Below, piece by piece: positions 45,932 through 54,609 of a stretch of DNA of 64,000 bases; positions within the stretch are counted from its first letter, which is position 1, and the number at the start of each line of letters is the position of its first letter. Where the stretch lies: NCBI RefSeq assembly GCF_009996735.1, contig NZ_JAACYI010000015.1, positions 1 to 64,000 of the forward strand. Direction: 5' to 3'. The position numbers were made by a program, and so were the translations under genes. The DNA is from Cellulomonas sp. APG4 (GTDB lineage: Bacteria > Actinomycetota > Actinomycetes > Actinomycetales > Cellulomonadaceae). The notes below the pieces were generated by a model, which made no database searches, was not told the DNA's origin, and saw only the letters and a program-made list of their open reading frames with translations.

Positions 45932-46691
45932 CACGCACCGCCCCGAACCGTCGAGCCTGCTGGGCGCGCTCGAGGTGCCCGTCGACGAGGGCGTCCCCGT
46001 CCCGCAGCCGCGACCTCGCGGCCGGGACAAGGACGCCGACAAGCGCGATGCGGGCGTGCTGGTCATCGGGCTCGGCCGGTTCGGCTCCTCGATCGCCCTC
46101 ACGCTCGAGCGCCTCGGGCACGAGGTGCTCGCGGTCGAGCGTTCCCCCGAGCTCGTGCAGCACTACACGGGCCGCTTCCCGCTCGTCGAGGCCGACGCGA
46201 CCAACCCCGAGGCCCTCGTGCAGCTCGGTGCGCGCGACTTCGGCGTCGCCGTGGTGGGCGTGGGGACGTCGCTCGAGGCGAGCGTGCTCGTCACGGGCAA
46301 CCTGGTGGACCTCGGCACGCCCCAGATCTGGGCCAAGGCGATCTCGAGCGAGCACGCGCGGATCCTGCACCGGATCGGCGCCCACCACGTGGTGCTCCCC
46401 GAGGCCGACGCCGGCAACCGGGTGGCCCACCTCGTCTCGGGCAAGCTCCTCGACTACATCGAGGTCGAGGACGGCTTCACGATCGTCAAGATGCGTCCGC
46501 CGCGCGAGACGCAGGGCTTCACCGTGGGTCAGTCGCAGATCCGCAAGAAGTACGGCGTGACGGTGATCGGCGTGAAGCCCCCGGGCGAGGACTTCGTCTA
46601 CGCGACCGAGGAGACCCGCATCTCGGGCAACGACCTGCTCATCGTCTCGGGCCACGCGGACCTGCTCGAGCGCTTCGCCGCGCGTCCCTGA
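45924..46691 (+). CDS. ktrA: TrkA/KtrA-type potassium uptake regulator (RCK)
   Basis: A 255-residue cytoplasmic gating subunit. A TrkA-N Rossmann domain (VLVIGLGRFGSSIALTLERLG, residues ~45-165) is followed by TrkA-C (residues ~175-250, ending ISGNDLLIVSGHADLLERF). The N-terminal 40 residues are an extra Pro/Arg/Asp-rich segment. The start is TTG 45924 with a GAGGAGAGG ribosome site, inside the last codons of ktrB. Usually binds nucleotides (ADP/ATP or NAD) to gate the channel. Confidence 0.92.
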   Translation: MADTHRPEPSSLLGALEVPVDEGVPVPQPRPRGRDKDADKRDAGVLVIGLGRFGSSIALTLERLGHEVLAVERSPELVQHYTGRFPLVEADATNPEALVQLGARDFGVAVVGVGTSLEASVLVTGNLVDLGTPQIWAKAISSEHARILHRIGAHHVVLPEADAGNRVAHLVSGKLLDYIEVEDGFTIVKMRPPRETQGFTVGQSQIRKKYGVTVIGVKPPGEDFVYATEETRISGNDLLIVSGHADLLERFAARP

Positions 46692-46713
46692 CCCGCGGCG
46701 GGTCAGGGACGCG
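46681..46713. terminator. Bidirectional terminator at ktrA / GH43 convergence
   Basis: CGCGTCCCTGACCC / GGGTCAGGGACGCG, a perfect 14-bp stem with loop GCGGC. The left arm includes the last codons and stop of ktrA. The GH43 stop is 18 nt beyond it, so it can serve both genes. Confidence 0.8.
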
Positions 46714-46730
46714 CGGCGCGGCCGCTCAGG

Positions 46731-49700
46731 TCACCGCAGGGACCACCTGCCCCTCGGTGCCGCGCGGACGGTGAGGGTCACGGTGTCCTCGCTCGTCGCG
46801 AAGCGGTCGTCACCGCCGTAGCGCACCGTCAGCTCGTGCCGCCCGGGCGCCAGGCCGTCCGTGAGCACGGCGGCCAGGCCGATGCCGAGCACCACGGGAC
46901 CCTCACCGATCACGTCGTCGCCCGCGAGCACCTCGATCCGGCCCGACGGACGATCCCACAGGCGGACCCGCTCGTCGGACGAGATCCTGGCGAGCACGAG
47001 GGCCGGCCAGCCCTCGCGCACGGACCCCGGGACCACCTGGGCGCGCACGCTGGTCCCCGTGAGCGGGGCGAGCACCGTCACGACGGCCTCGGCCCGCACC
47101 GAGACGCCGTCGGCGAACCGCCCGCCCACGGTGAAGGTGCCCGGCGCCGCGTACGCCGTCGGGTCCACCGCGTCCCACGTGACCGCACGCTCCTCGGTCG
47201 CCCCGTCGCCGAGGGTCACGGCGACGGCGCCGGGGAGCACGGGCGCCTCGCCCACGTCGACCGTCACCTCGACGGGCGCGGCCGAGACCACGAGCGCATC
47301 GGGCTGGTACGCGGCCAGCAGCCTGTCGTGCTCGGCCTGCGTGATCGGCAGGACGGTCCCGTGCCGCGGACTGCTGGGCAGCTGCGCCGTCGGCACCGAG
47401 GTCCACTCGCCGGACGACAGGTCGTCGGTTTCGAACGCCATGTAGCCCTGCCCGCCGTGGTACGACGGCTGGTCCATGAACAGGTACACGTGCGACGGGT
47501 CGGCGTTGTCCCGGAAGACGAGCGGTCCCTCACCCTGCGTGAAGGTCCCGCCCCACGGGTTGGGCTGCCCGGTCCCCACCTGCTCCGCGACCAGCTGCCA
47601 CGGGGACGACGTCGTCGTGGGCAGCGTGCCCTCGACCGTGGCGTCGAGCTCGGGCGACCGCTCCTGCCGGATCGTCATGGACGCCTCGTCCTTGAGGAAC
47701 CGGTGGTAGGTGTCGCCGTCGCGGATCACCGTCGCGTCGATCATCCCTCGGCCCGCGCCGCGCCGGACGTCGACCCACGGCTGCGGGTCGCTGAACGTCA
47801 CGAAGTCCCGCGTGGTGGCGTACATCATCCGGTTGTAGGTGGTGCCGACGTCGCGACCCGCCTGCTCCGTGGACGGGTAGAGGTTCGACGCCCAGTACAC
47901 GACGTAGTGGCCGGCCTCGGCGTCGTAGAACGCCTCGGGCGCCCACGTGTTGCCCGCGTACGCCGACGAGACCTCGACGGCGCGCTCGTCGGTCCACGTG
48001 ACGAGGTCCGTGGACTCCCACACGACGATGCTCCGGCTGCCCCGCTCCTGCGCGGAGCCGAAGTCGTAGCGGCCGTAGCGGTCGTGCATGTTGAGGTCCG
48101 TCGCGATGAGGAAGAACCTGTCGCCCTCGGGCGAGCGGAGGATGAACGGGTCGCGCACGCCCTCCTCGCCCACCCCGGACCGCAGCACGGATGCGCCGTC
48201 GTTGAGCTCGCGCCAGCGCAGCGGGTCGTCGCCCCTGCTGACGGAGAAGTACACCTCCTCGAACGTGGTGTCCGTCTCGCCCTTGAAGTAGGGGAAGAAG
48301 TACGCCTCGAGGTCGTCGAGCTCCACCGCCGGCTGGACGAGCAGGGTGAAGGTGCGGCTGTCGGACACCTCGCCCTTCGCCGCCACGACCTCGAGCACCA
48401 CCTCGACCGGGGCCGAGCCCGGCGCGGGACGCGTGACCTCACCCGTGGTCGTGACGACCGCGGGCGCGCTCGACGCCCACGTGAACGACGTGCCGTTCTC
48501 ACCCTCGGCCGGGAGCGTGACGTTGCCGCGCACGTCGTCGGCGTTCGGGATGTCCAGGGCCGCGAGGTCGCGCGCGACGGACGTCGCGTCGTCGGCCTCG
48601 CCGTACGCGTTCTGCAGCGCGCGCCACTCCGCGGCGGTCACGGGGAGCACCGTGCCATGGCGGTACCGGCTCGGGAAGGAGTACTCGCCCTCGGCGACCA
48701 TCTCCCACTCGCCGGTGGACAGGTCCGTCGTCGTGAACGGGACGTAGCCGCGGCCGCCGTACTCGTCGATGAACATGTACCAGCGCTCCTCGGTGTTCGA
48801 CCTGAACACCAGGGGGCCCTCGCCGCGGTCGATGCCGGGGCTCGTGGCGGTCCCGGCGCCGATGCAGTCGGCCACGAGCTCGTAGTCGGTCGAGCGCAGG
48901 TCCGCCGACCGCTCGCCCGTGATGAACTTCGAGCAGGGCGTGCTCGAGGTGTTGTTCCGCTCGTCCTTGGTGTAGCGGTAGTAGACGCCCTCGTGCTCGA
49001 CGACGGTCGAGTCGATCACCGAGTAGCCCGGGTCGATCCACACCTGGGGCTCGCTGAACGTGCGGAAGTCGCGCGTCGTCGCGTACATCATCCGGTTGTG
49101 CGTGCTGCCCGCGTGGTCGGGGTCGTCGTCGGCGTAGAGCTTGGACGCCCAGAACACGACGTACGCCCCGATCGACTCGTCCCAGAACGCCTCGGGTGCC
49201 CACGCGTTGCCCGCCTCGGACGGCGCGACCTCGGCCACCCAGCTCTCGGACCACGTGACCAGGTCGGTCGACTCCCAGACCACGATGTTGCGGCTGCCGT
49301 GCCGCTGGACGTCGTCCCAGCTCCCGCTCGAGGAGTTCCACATGCGCAGGTCGGTCGCGATCTGGAAGAACTTGTCACCCTCGGGCGAGCGGATGATGTA
49401 CGGGTCACGCAGGCCCATCTCGCCGCTGCGCGAGACCATCACCGGCTCACCGTCGTTGAGGTCGGTGTACGCGAGCGGGTCGTTCCCCTCGCTGAGCGCG
49501 AAGTAGACCTGCTCTCCGTCCTCGAGGCCCTCACCCAGGAAGTGCGAGAAGAGGTAGCCCTCGTAGTCCGCGCGCTCGGGCAGCGCCGGGACCGTCGCGG
49601 GCAGCACCCGCGTCACCGACGCCGTGCCGACCGTCACGGTCGCGGTGAGCTCGACGACGACGGCGTCCTCGCCGGTCGCCGGGCGGGAGACCTCACCCGT

Positions 49701-50906
49701 CGGTGTGATCACCTCGGGCACCGAGCTCTCCCAGGCCACCGAGCTGCCGTCCGGGCCGCCGGTGGGCAGCGTGAGGTTGCCGCGGACGTCGTCGAGGTTC
49801 GGCACCGTGAGGGCCGCAGCCGCGGCCTGTGCCCTGGTCGTGTCGTCGAGCTGGGGCAGCACCGTCACCTCGAAGTCCTTGGTCGCGGTGGCACCGCGCT
49901 GGGAGAGCGTCGCGGTGAGCGTCGCCGTCGCCGGGTCCTCCCCCGCGGCGGGCCGGGTGACCTCGCCGGTCGCGGTGACCACTCCCGCGTCGGACGTCGC
50001 CCACGTCACGCTCGAGCCTCCCGCACTCACCGCGGGGAGGTCGAGGTCCGCCTCGACCGCCGACGTGTCGCCGATCGTGAACGCGGCGACGTCGGCCGCG
50101 AGGGCCGCAGCCGCGTTGGCCGCCGTCAGCTCACCCACCTCGTCGGCGCCCAGCGCGCGGTCGTAGATGCGGAAGTCGTGCACCGAGCCCTTGAACAGCG
50201 GGTCGCCCGGGTAGACCGAGCGGCCGATGAAGTTCTCCGTGGTGCGGCCGTCGCCGATGCTGCCCGGCGTGAGGGTGAGGTCCGTGCGACGTGCCACCTC
50301 GACGCCGTCCTCGTAGAGCACGGCCGTGCCGCCGTCGAGCGTGTAGGTGAGGTGCTTCCAGACCCCGCGCGCGAGGTTGCGCGGCGGCGTGGTCTCGAGG
50401 TTCTGCTCGGTCGACCAGTTGCCCGAGGCGATCGCCGTGCGCAGCGGGTTCGCCTCCGCGAACAGGTAGCCGTCCCCCGCGGAGCCGGTCGTGTTGCCGA
50501 GCCCGTAGATGAAGTGGACGCCGCCGAGCGACGGGTCGACCTTGACGTCGAACGCGACGGTGATCGCGTCGAGGCCGGCCATGACGTCGTCGGGCAGGTC
50601 GACGTAGTCGTCGACGCCGTCGAGGGTGATCCCCGTGGCGTCGACGGTCGCGCCGCCGACGACGGTCCCGTCGCGGCCCGCACCCGACAGGTCGGGCACG
50701 GTGGTGCCGTCGAGCGTGTCGAGCGCGTAGTGCAGGACGAGGCCGTCGGACGAGGGCTCTGCCACTGCAGCGGTGGGCACGGCCGCGGCCAGTCCGGCGG
50801 CCAGCGCGAGGGACGTCGCAGCGGCGACGAGGGGCCGCCGGGTGAATCCTGAGGCGGACGTGGGATCAGCGGGCCCGCGGGCCCGTCGGTGAGAGAGGAT
50901 CATCAT
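46731..50906 (-). CDS. Secreted multimodular LamG / tandem-GH43 arabinan-degrading protein
   Basis: A 1391-residue extracellular protein. The signal peptide (twin Arg in GFTRRPLVAAA, cleavage near residue 49) looks Tat-like. Order: LamG/concanavalin-like domain (~55-245), two atrophied Ig-like repeats (~250-430), GH43 beta-propeller 1 (~444-760), another Ig-like repeat, GH43 propeller 2 (~860-1190), then Ig-like C-terminal modules. There is no sortase or membrane anchor. Both propellers keep the GH43 acids in LRDPYII/VRDPFIL, VIDSTVV/MIDATVI and GEGPLVF. They are clear duplicates (shared GSRxIVVWESTDLVTW and NRMMYATTRDF). Likely substrates are arabinan or arabinoxylan, given GH51 and araBDA nearby; fine specificity is not readable. 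ATG 50906 or 50903. Confidence 0.87.
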   Translation of the reverse strand: MMILSHRRARGPADPTSASGFTRRPLVAAATSLALAAGLAAAVPTAAVAEPSSDGLVLHYALDTLDGTTVPDLSGAGRDGTVVGGATVDATGITLDGVDDYVDLPDDVMAGLDAITVAFDVKVDPSLGGVHFIYGLGNTTGSAGDGYLFAEANPLRTAIASGNWSTEQNLETTPPRNLARGVWKHLTYTLDGGTAVLYEDGVEVARRTDLTLTPGSIGDGRTTENFIGRSVYPGDPLFKGSVHDFRIYDRALGADEVGELTAANAAAALAADVAAFTIGDTSAVEADLDLPAVSAGGSSVTWATSDAGVVTATGEVTRPAAGEDPATATLTATLSQRGATATKDFEVTVLPQLDDTTRAQAAAAALTVPNLDDVRGNLTLPTGGPDGSSVAWESSVPEVITPTGEVSRPATGEDAVVVELTATVTVGTASVTRVLPATVPALPERADYEGYLFSHFLGEGLEDGEQVYFALSEGNDPLAYTDLNDGEPVMVSRSGEMGLRDPYIIRSPEGDKFFQIATDLRMWNSSSGSWDDVQRHGSRNIVVWESTDLVTWSESWVAEVAPSEAGNAWAPEAFWDESIGAYVVFWASKLYADDDPDHAGSTHNRMMYATTRDFRTFSEPQVWIDPGYSVIDSTVVEHEGVYYRYTKDERNNTSSTPCSKFITGERSADLRSTDYELVADCIGAGTATSPGIDRGEGPLVFRSNTEERWYMFIDEYGGRGYVPFTTTDLSTGEWEMVAEGEYSFPSRYRHGTVLPVTAAEWRALQNAYGEADDATSVARDLAALDIPNADDVRGNVTLPAEGENGTSFTWASSAPAVVTTTGEVTRPAPGSAPVEVVLEVVAAKGEVSDSRTFTLLVQPAVELDDLEAYFFPYFKGETDTTFEEVYFSVSRGDDPLRWRELNDGASVLRSGVGEEGVRDPFILRSPEGDRFFLIATDLNMHDRYGRYDFGSAQERGSRSIVVWESTDLVTWTDERAVEVSSAYAGNTWAPEAFYDAEAGHYVVYWASNLYPSTEQAGRDVGTTYNRMMYATTRDFVTFSDPQPWVDVRRGAGRGMIDATVIRDGDTYHRFLKDEASMTIRQERSPELDATVEGTLPTTTSSPWQLVAEQVGTGQPNPWGGTFTQGEGPLVFRDNADPSHVYLFMDQPSYHGGQGYMAFETDDLSSGEWTSVPTAQLPSSPRHGTVLPITQAEHDRLLAAYQPDALVVSAAPVEVTVDVGEAPVLPGAVAVTLGDGATEERAVTWDAVDPTAYAAPGTFTVGGRFADGVSVRAEAVVTVLAPLTGTSVRAQVVPGSVREGWPALVLARISSDERVRLWDRPSGRIEVLAGDDVIGEGPVVLGIGLAAVLTDGLAPGRHELTVRYGGDDRFATSEDTVTLTVRAAPRGRWSLR

Positions 50907-51240
50907 GCTCCAACGCTCGGCAAGGGTGGGGAGTCGCCCGCAGGGGGCGTGGTTCGGGATCTCCTTCCTGGTCACGTCCGGCTGTGGCCGCCGCACGTCG
51001 GGAGGGGGCAACCTCCTGGCGTGCGGTGCCGCGTCCGAGGGCGGGAGACGGGGTGGTCGGGCGCTCGGGCTCCGTCACATGGCGCTGTACCGAGGGCCGA
51101 GAGCGCGGTCCGCCGCGGCGTCACGTGCGTCCTCCTCGTCGCGCGCCCCTCGGCCACGACCTGCCCGAACACCCGCGACGTCGCGGGTTGGCGGGCGGTC
51201 CGTGTGACCGGACGAGTCGTCCTCGACCCGTCGACGCCAA
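50907..51240 (-). other. Long untranslated leader of the GH43 gene
   Basis: About 330 nt lie between the inferred transcription start (near 51233) and the GH43 start codon. No credible gene is seen on either strand; short open frames here are Arg/Pro-rich and lack ribosome sites. I see no known riboswitch. Confidence 0.5.
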
Positions 51241-51268
51241 TTGTTAGCGCTCACAACGGCGCTCACAA
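51241..51268 (-). promoter_or_regulatory. GH43 promoter with embedded LacI-family operator
   Basis: On the minus strand: -35 TTGTGA (51268-51263), 16-nt spacer, -10 TAACAA (51246-51241). The operator TGTGAGCGCTAACA (51255-51242) covers the spacer and -10. A second half-site TTGTGAGCGC overlaps the -35. The araB promoter has the same geometry and a 13/14 identical operator. Confidence 0.72.
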
Positions 51269-51356
51269 GACGCCCAGGTCACATTCCGATAACGCCGTGC
51301 AACGCGACGCGTGCGGAACCGCTCCCACTCGCCGCCTGCCGCTCCCGGCCGCGCTC

Positions 51357-51472
51357 GCTCAACGGTTCGCCCGCGGTCGGCACTCGCTCAACGGGTCACC
51401 CGCGGTCGTGCCCAGCTCAACGGGTCACCCGTGGTCGCGTCTCGCTCAACAGGTCGCCCGCGGTCGGCACTC
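51357..51472. repeat. Four tandem 29-nt repeats
   Basis: Units start at 51357, 51386, 51415 and 51444 with no spacer. The consensus first part is GCTCAACGGGTCRCCCGCGG. Units 1 and 4 share 27 of 29 bases, and the last ~6 bases vary in units 2 and 3. Units 2 and 3 contain the palindrome CGGGTCACCCG. They lie in the ~470-nt gap between the GH43 promoter and the ABC-operon terminator, and are not coding. Confidence 0.85.
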
Positions 51473-51570
51473 GCCCGCGCGGTCCGCCCATGCGGTGCGC
51501 GTGACGAGAGTGGCCCTCGGGGCGGCTGGGTGGACTCCCGCGCCTCACGGGGCACGCCCGTCACACGCCC

Positions 51571-51630
51571 CGCGTGGGCCGACCGCGGCGCGCGTGGGCC
51601 GACCGCGGCGCGCGTGGGCCGACGGCGGCC
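51571..51630. repeat. Three tandem 20-nt repeats
   Basis: CGCGTGGGCCGACCGCGGCG occurs twice exactly (51571-51590, 51591-51610), and a third copy (51611-51630) differs at 2 positions. Non-coding, 76 nt before the ABC-operon terminator. Confidence 0.85.
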
Positions 51631-51706
51631 GGCACGGGAGTCCTTCGGCGTGCGGCAGCGACGTGCCCCGGACGCCGTCGTCTCGGCAGCAGGCCGGGTG
51701 CAGGGA

Positions 51707-51745
51707 CGCACGAAGGCCCCGGAGGGTGTCCGGGGCCTTCGTGCG
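51707..51745 (-). terminator. Terminator of the sugar ABC transporter operon
   Basis: A perfect 17-bp stem (left arm 51707-51723, right arm 51729-51745, core CGAAGGCCCCGGA) with loop GGGTG, 46 nt past the permease stop. Confidence 0.85.
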
Positions 51746-51791
51746 ACGCGTGGGGCGTCGGGCCGGCGGGGTGGGCCGCCGGTGCGTGGGG

Positions 51792-52970
51792 TCAGCGACC
51801 GCCGGCGGCGCGACGCTTGTTGAACACGTCGAACGCGACGGCCAGGAGCAGCACCAGACCCTTGGTGACCTGCTGCACGGACTGGTCGACGCCCATGAGC
51901 TGCATGCCGTTGCTCATGACCGCCATGATCAGACCGCCGATCATCGCGCCTGTCACGCGGCCCACGCCGCCGGTCACCGCGGCGCCACCGATGAAGCACG
52001 CGGCGATCGCGTCGAGCTCGAACATCTCGCCGGCTCCCGGCTGTGCACCGTTCATGCGCGAGGAGAACACGATGCCGGCCACCGACGCGAGGAAGCCCAT
52101 GTTCACGAAGATCGCGAAGTTGACCTTGCGCACCTTGACGCCCGACAGCTGCGCGGCGTTGAGGTTCCCGCCGATGGCGTAGACGTGGCGCCCGAAGACG
52201 CTGCGCTGGGTCACGAGCGAGTACACGATGATCAGGATCGCGAGCAGGATCAGCACGTTCGGCAGGCCACGGCTCTGCGCGAGCTGGTACGCGAACCACA
52301 TGACGACGGCGCCCACGACGACGATGCGCAGGACGAACAGCGGCAGCGCCTCGACCGCCTGCTGGTAGCGCAGGGCTCCCTGACGGTTCCGCCACGCGCT
52401 CACCGCGTAGCCCACCACCGCGATGCCGAAGATCAGCAGGGTGAACACGTCGTAGCCGTAGCCACCGAGCAGGCCGTTCTGGAAGCCGTTGGCGATCTGG
52501 TAGTACGTCCCGCCGAACGGCGAGAGCGAGATGCTGTCGAGGACGAGCCAGGTCAGCCCACGGAACAGGAGCATGCCCGCGAGCGTCACGATGAACGCGG
52601 GGATACCGACGAAGGCCACCCAGAAGCCCTGCCAGAGCCCGGCGATCAGGCCGACCACGATCGCCGCGAGCACACCCATCCACCAGGGCATCCCCTCGCG
52701 GACCACGACCGTCGCCGCGACGGCTCCCGTGAGGGCCACGAGGGAGCCGACCGAGAGGTCGATGTGACCCGCGATGATCACGATGACCATGCCGATCGCG
52801 AGGATCAGGATGTAGGAGTACTGCAGGACGATGTTCGTCAGGTTCCCGGGGCTCAGGAAGTTGGGGTGCAGGAACGAGAACAGGGCCACGATCGCCACGA
52901 AGGCGATCATGATCCCGCTCTGCCGCAGGTTGCGGGTGGCGATCTCCCGCAGGGAGGCGATGGCGGTCAT
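51792..52970 (-). CDS. mmsB: Multiple-monosaccharide ABC transporter permease (GguB/MmsB type)
   Basis: A 392-residue integral membrane subunit of a CUT2 sugar importer, about 10 helices. Family features are [22 protein letters not shown]..., [21 protein letters not shown], and [21 protein letters not shown] (the cytoplasmic coupling loop). Its length (~390, with an extra hydrophilic/helix insert at 165-215) fits the GguB/MmsB subgroup rather than XylH or RbsC. ATG 52970 overlaps the ATPase stop by 4 nt. Confidence 0.92.
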   Translation of the reverse strand: MTAIASLREIATRNLRQSGIMIAFVAIVALFSFLHPNFLSPGNLTNIVLQYSYILILAIGMVIVIIAGHIDLSVGSLVALTGAVAATVVVREGMPWWMGVLAAIVVGLIAGLWQGFWVAFVGIPAFIVTLAGMLLFRGLTWLVLDSISLSPFGGTYYQIANGFQNGLLGGYGYDVFTLLIFGIAVVGYAVSAWRNRQGALRYQQAVEALPLFVLRIVVVGAVVMWFAYQLAQSRGLPNVLILLAILIIVYSLVTQRSVFGRHVYAIGGNLNAAQLSGVKVRKVNFAIFVNMGFLASVAGIVFSSRMNGAQPGAGEMFELDAIAACFIGGAAVTGGVGRVTGAMIGGLIMAVMSNGMQLMGVDQSVQQVTKGLVLLLAVAFDVFNKRRAAGGR

Positions 52971-54508
52971 CGGGCCGTTTCCTTTTCCATGGTCATGAGC
53001 TCCATCAGGCGCTCCTGGGTGGCACCCTCGGCGGGGACCTCGCCGGTGATCCGGCCGAAGGCGAGGGTGTAGATGCGGTCACACGTGCCGAGCAGCTCGG
53101 GCAGCTCGGAGGAGATGACCACGACCGCCTTCCCGGCGGCGACCATCCGGTTGATGATCGTGTAGATCTCGTACTTGGCCCCGACGTCGATCCCGCGCGT
53201 GGGCTCGTCGAGGATCAGCACGTCGGCATCGGTGTAGATCCACTTGCTCAGGACGACCTTCTGCTGATTGCCGCCCGAGAGCTTGCCGACGACCGAGAGC
53301 ACGCTGGGAGCCTTGATGTTCAGGTCCCGGCGGTACTCCTCGGCGACCTTGAGCTCCTCGTTGCCGTTGACCCAGCCACGACGCGCGAGCTTGCCCAGGC
53401 CCGCGGCGGAGATGTTGCGCCGGATGTCCTCGATGAGGTTGAGCCCGTAGCGCTTGCGGTCCTCGGTCGCGTACGCGAGCCCGTGCGCGATGGCCTCGGA
53501 GACCGACCGCAGCCTGATCTCCTCGCCGCGCTTGTAGACGCGGCCCGTGATGTTGCTCCCGTAGCTGCGCCCGAACAGGCTCATCGCGAGCTCGGTGCGC
53601 CCCGCACCCATGAGGCCGGCGATGCCGACGACCTCACCCTCGCGCACCGTGAAGCTCGCGTCCTCGACGACGACGCGCTCGTGCTGCGTGGGGTGGTGCA
53701 CCGTCCAGCCCTCGACGCGAAGCATCTCCTCGCCGATCTGAGGCGTGCGCTCGGGAAAGCGGTGCTCGAGGTCGCGGCCGACCATCCCGCGGATGATGCG
53801 GTCCTGCGTGGAGGCAGGGTCCTTCATGTCGATGGTCTCGATCGTGCGACCGTCGCGGATGATGGTCGTCCGGTCGGCGATCTCGGCGATCTCGTTGAGC
53901 TTGTGCGAGATCATGATGCAGGTGATGCCCTGGGCGTTGAGCTGCCGCAGGAGCTCGAGCAGGTGCTCGGAGTCGTTGTCGTTCAGGGCCGCCGTGGGCT
54001 CGTCCAGGATGAGGAGCTTGACCTCCTTGGACAGCGCCTTGGCGATCTCGACGAGCTGCTGCTTGCCCACGCCCAGCTGGCTGATGGGCGTGACGGGGAG
54101 CTCGGCGAGCCCGACGCGCTCGAGCAGCGCCGCCGCCTCGGAGTTCGCCTTGTGCCAGTCGATGAGCCCTGCGCGGCCGCGGGTCTCGTTGCCGAGGAAG
54201 ATGTTCTCGGCGACCGACAGGTACGGCACCAGCGCGAGCTCCTGGTGGATGATGACGATGCCGCGGTCCTCGCTCGCGTTGATCGAGCCGAACCGGGCCT
54301 CCTGGCCCTCGAACACGATCTCGCCGGTGTAGGTGCCGTGCGGGTACACACCCGACAGCACCTTCATGAGGGTCGACTTGCCGGCGCCGTTCTCGCCGCA
54401 GATGGCGTGGATCTCACCGCGCCGCACCTCGAGGGTGACGTCCTGGAGCGCCTTGACGCCGGGGAACGTCTTGGTGATGCCGCGCATCTCCAGAATGTTG
54501 TCGCTCAT
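52967..54508 (-). CDS. mmsA: Multiple-monosaccharide ABC transporter ATPase (GguA/MmsA type)
   Basis: A 513-residue CUT2 ATPase with two ABC domains. Walker A in domain 1 is GENGAGKST, signature [14 protein letters not shown], Walker [12 protein letters not shown]. In domain 2 the Walker A is degenerate (GLMGAGRTE) with signature [14 protein letters not shown] and LILDEPTRG, normal for this family. ATG 54508 has GAGGA upstream; a GTG at 54523 is an alternative. An unusually stable hairpin separates it from the binding-protein gene. Confidence 0.94.
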   Translation of the reverse strand: MSDNILEMRGITKTFPGVKALQDVTLEVRRGEIHAICGENGAGKSTLMKVLSGVYPHGTYTGEIVFEGQEARFGSINASEDRGIVIIHQELALVPYLSVAENIFLGNETRGRAGLIDWHKANSEAAALLERVGLAELPVTPISQLGVGKQQLVEIAKALSKEVKLLILDEPTAALNDNDSEHLLELLRQLNAQGITCIMISHKLNEIAEIADRTTIIRDGRTIETIDMKDPASTQDRIIRGMVGRDLEHRFPERTPQIGEEMLRVEGWTVHHPTQHERVVVEDASFTVREGEVVGIAGLMGAGRTELAMSLFGRSYGSNITGRVYKRGEEIRLRSVSEAIAHGLAYATEDRKRYGLNLIEDIRRNISAAGLGKLARRGWVNGNEELKVAEEYRRDLNIKAPSVLSVVGKLSGGNQQKVVLSKWIYTDADVLILDEPTRGIDVGAKYEIYTIINRMVAAGKAVVVISSELPELLGTCDRIYTLAFGRITGEVPAEGATQERLMELMTMEKETAR

Positions 54509-54553
54509 GCGACGGGTCCTCACTGCTCGGGGCCGGGAACCCGGCCGTCCGGT

Positions 54554-54592
54554 GCGCCCGGCCCGGCGGAGGGGGACCGCCGGGCCGGGCGC
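54554..54592 (-). other. Stable intercistronic hairpin (binding protein / ATPase)
   Basis: GCGCCCGGCCCGGCGG / CCGCCGGGCCGGGCGC, a perfect 16-bp stem with a 7-nt loop, in the 101-nt gap between the binding-protein stop and the ATPase start. Such hairpins typically act as partial terminators or RNase barriers that keep binding-protein mRNA in excess. Confidence 0.75.
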
Positions 54593-54609
54593 GGGTTCAC
54601 GTCAGCCGA

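Noticed and set aside
46836-50852. A 1338-codon open frame on the plus strand opposite the GH43 gene
   Set aside because: Arg/His/Gly-rich composition typical of the antisense frame of GC-rich coding DNA. The minus-strand frame has a signal peptide, domains and catalytic motifs.
51357-51472. CRISPR array (29-nt repeats)
   Set aside because: The repeat length fits, but units abut directly without spacers and there are no cas genes; this is a simple tandem repeat.
51311-51823. A possible protein across the repeat region (plus strand)
   Set aside because: Arg/Pro-rich translation of repeats that runs through the ABC-operon terminator and into the permease antisense; no ribosome site.
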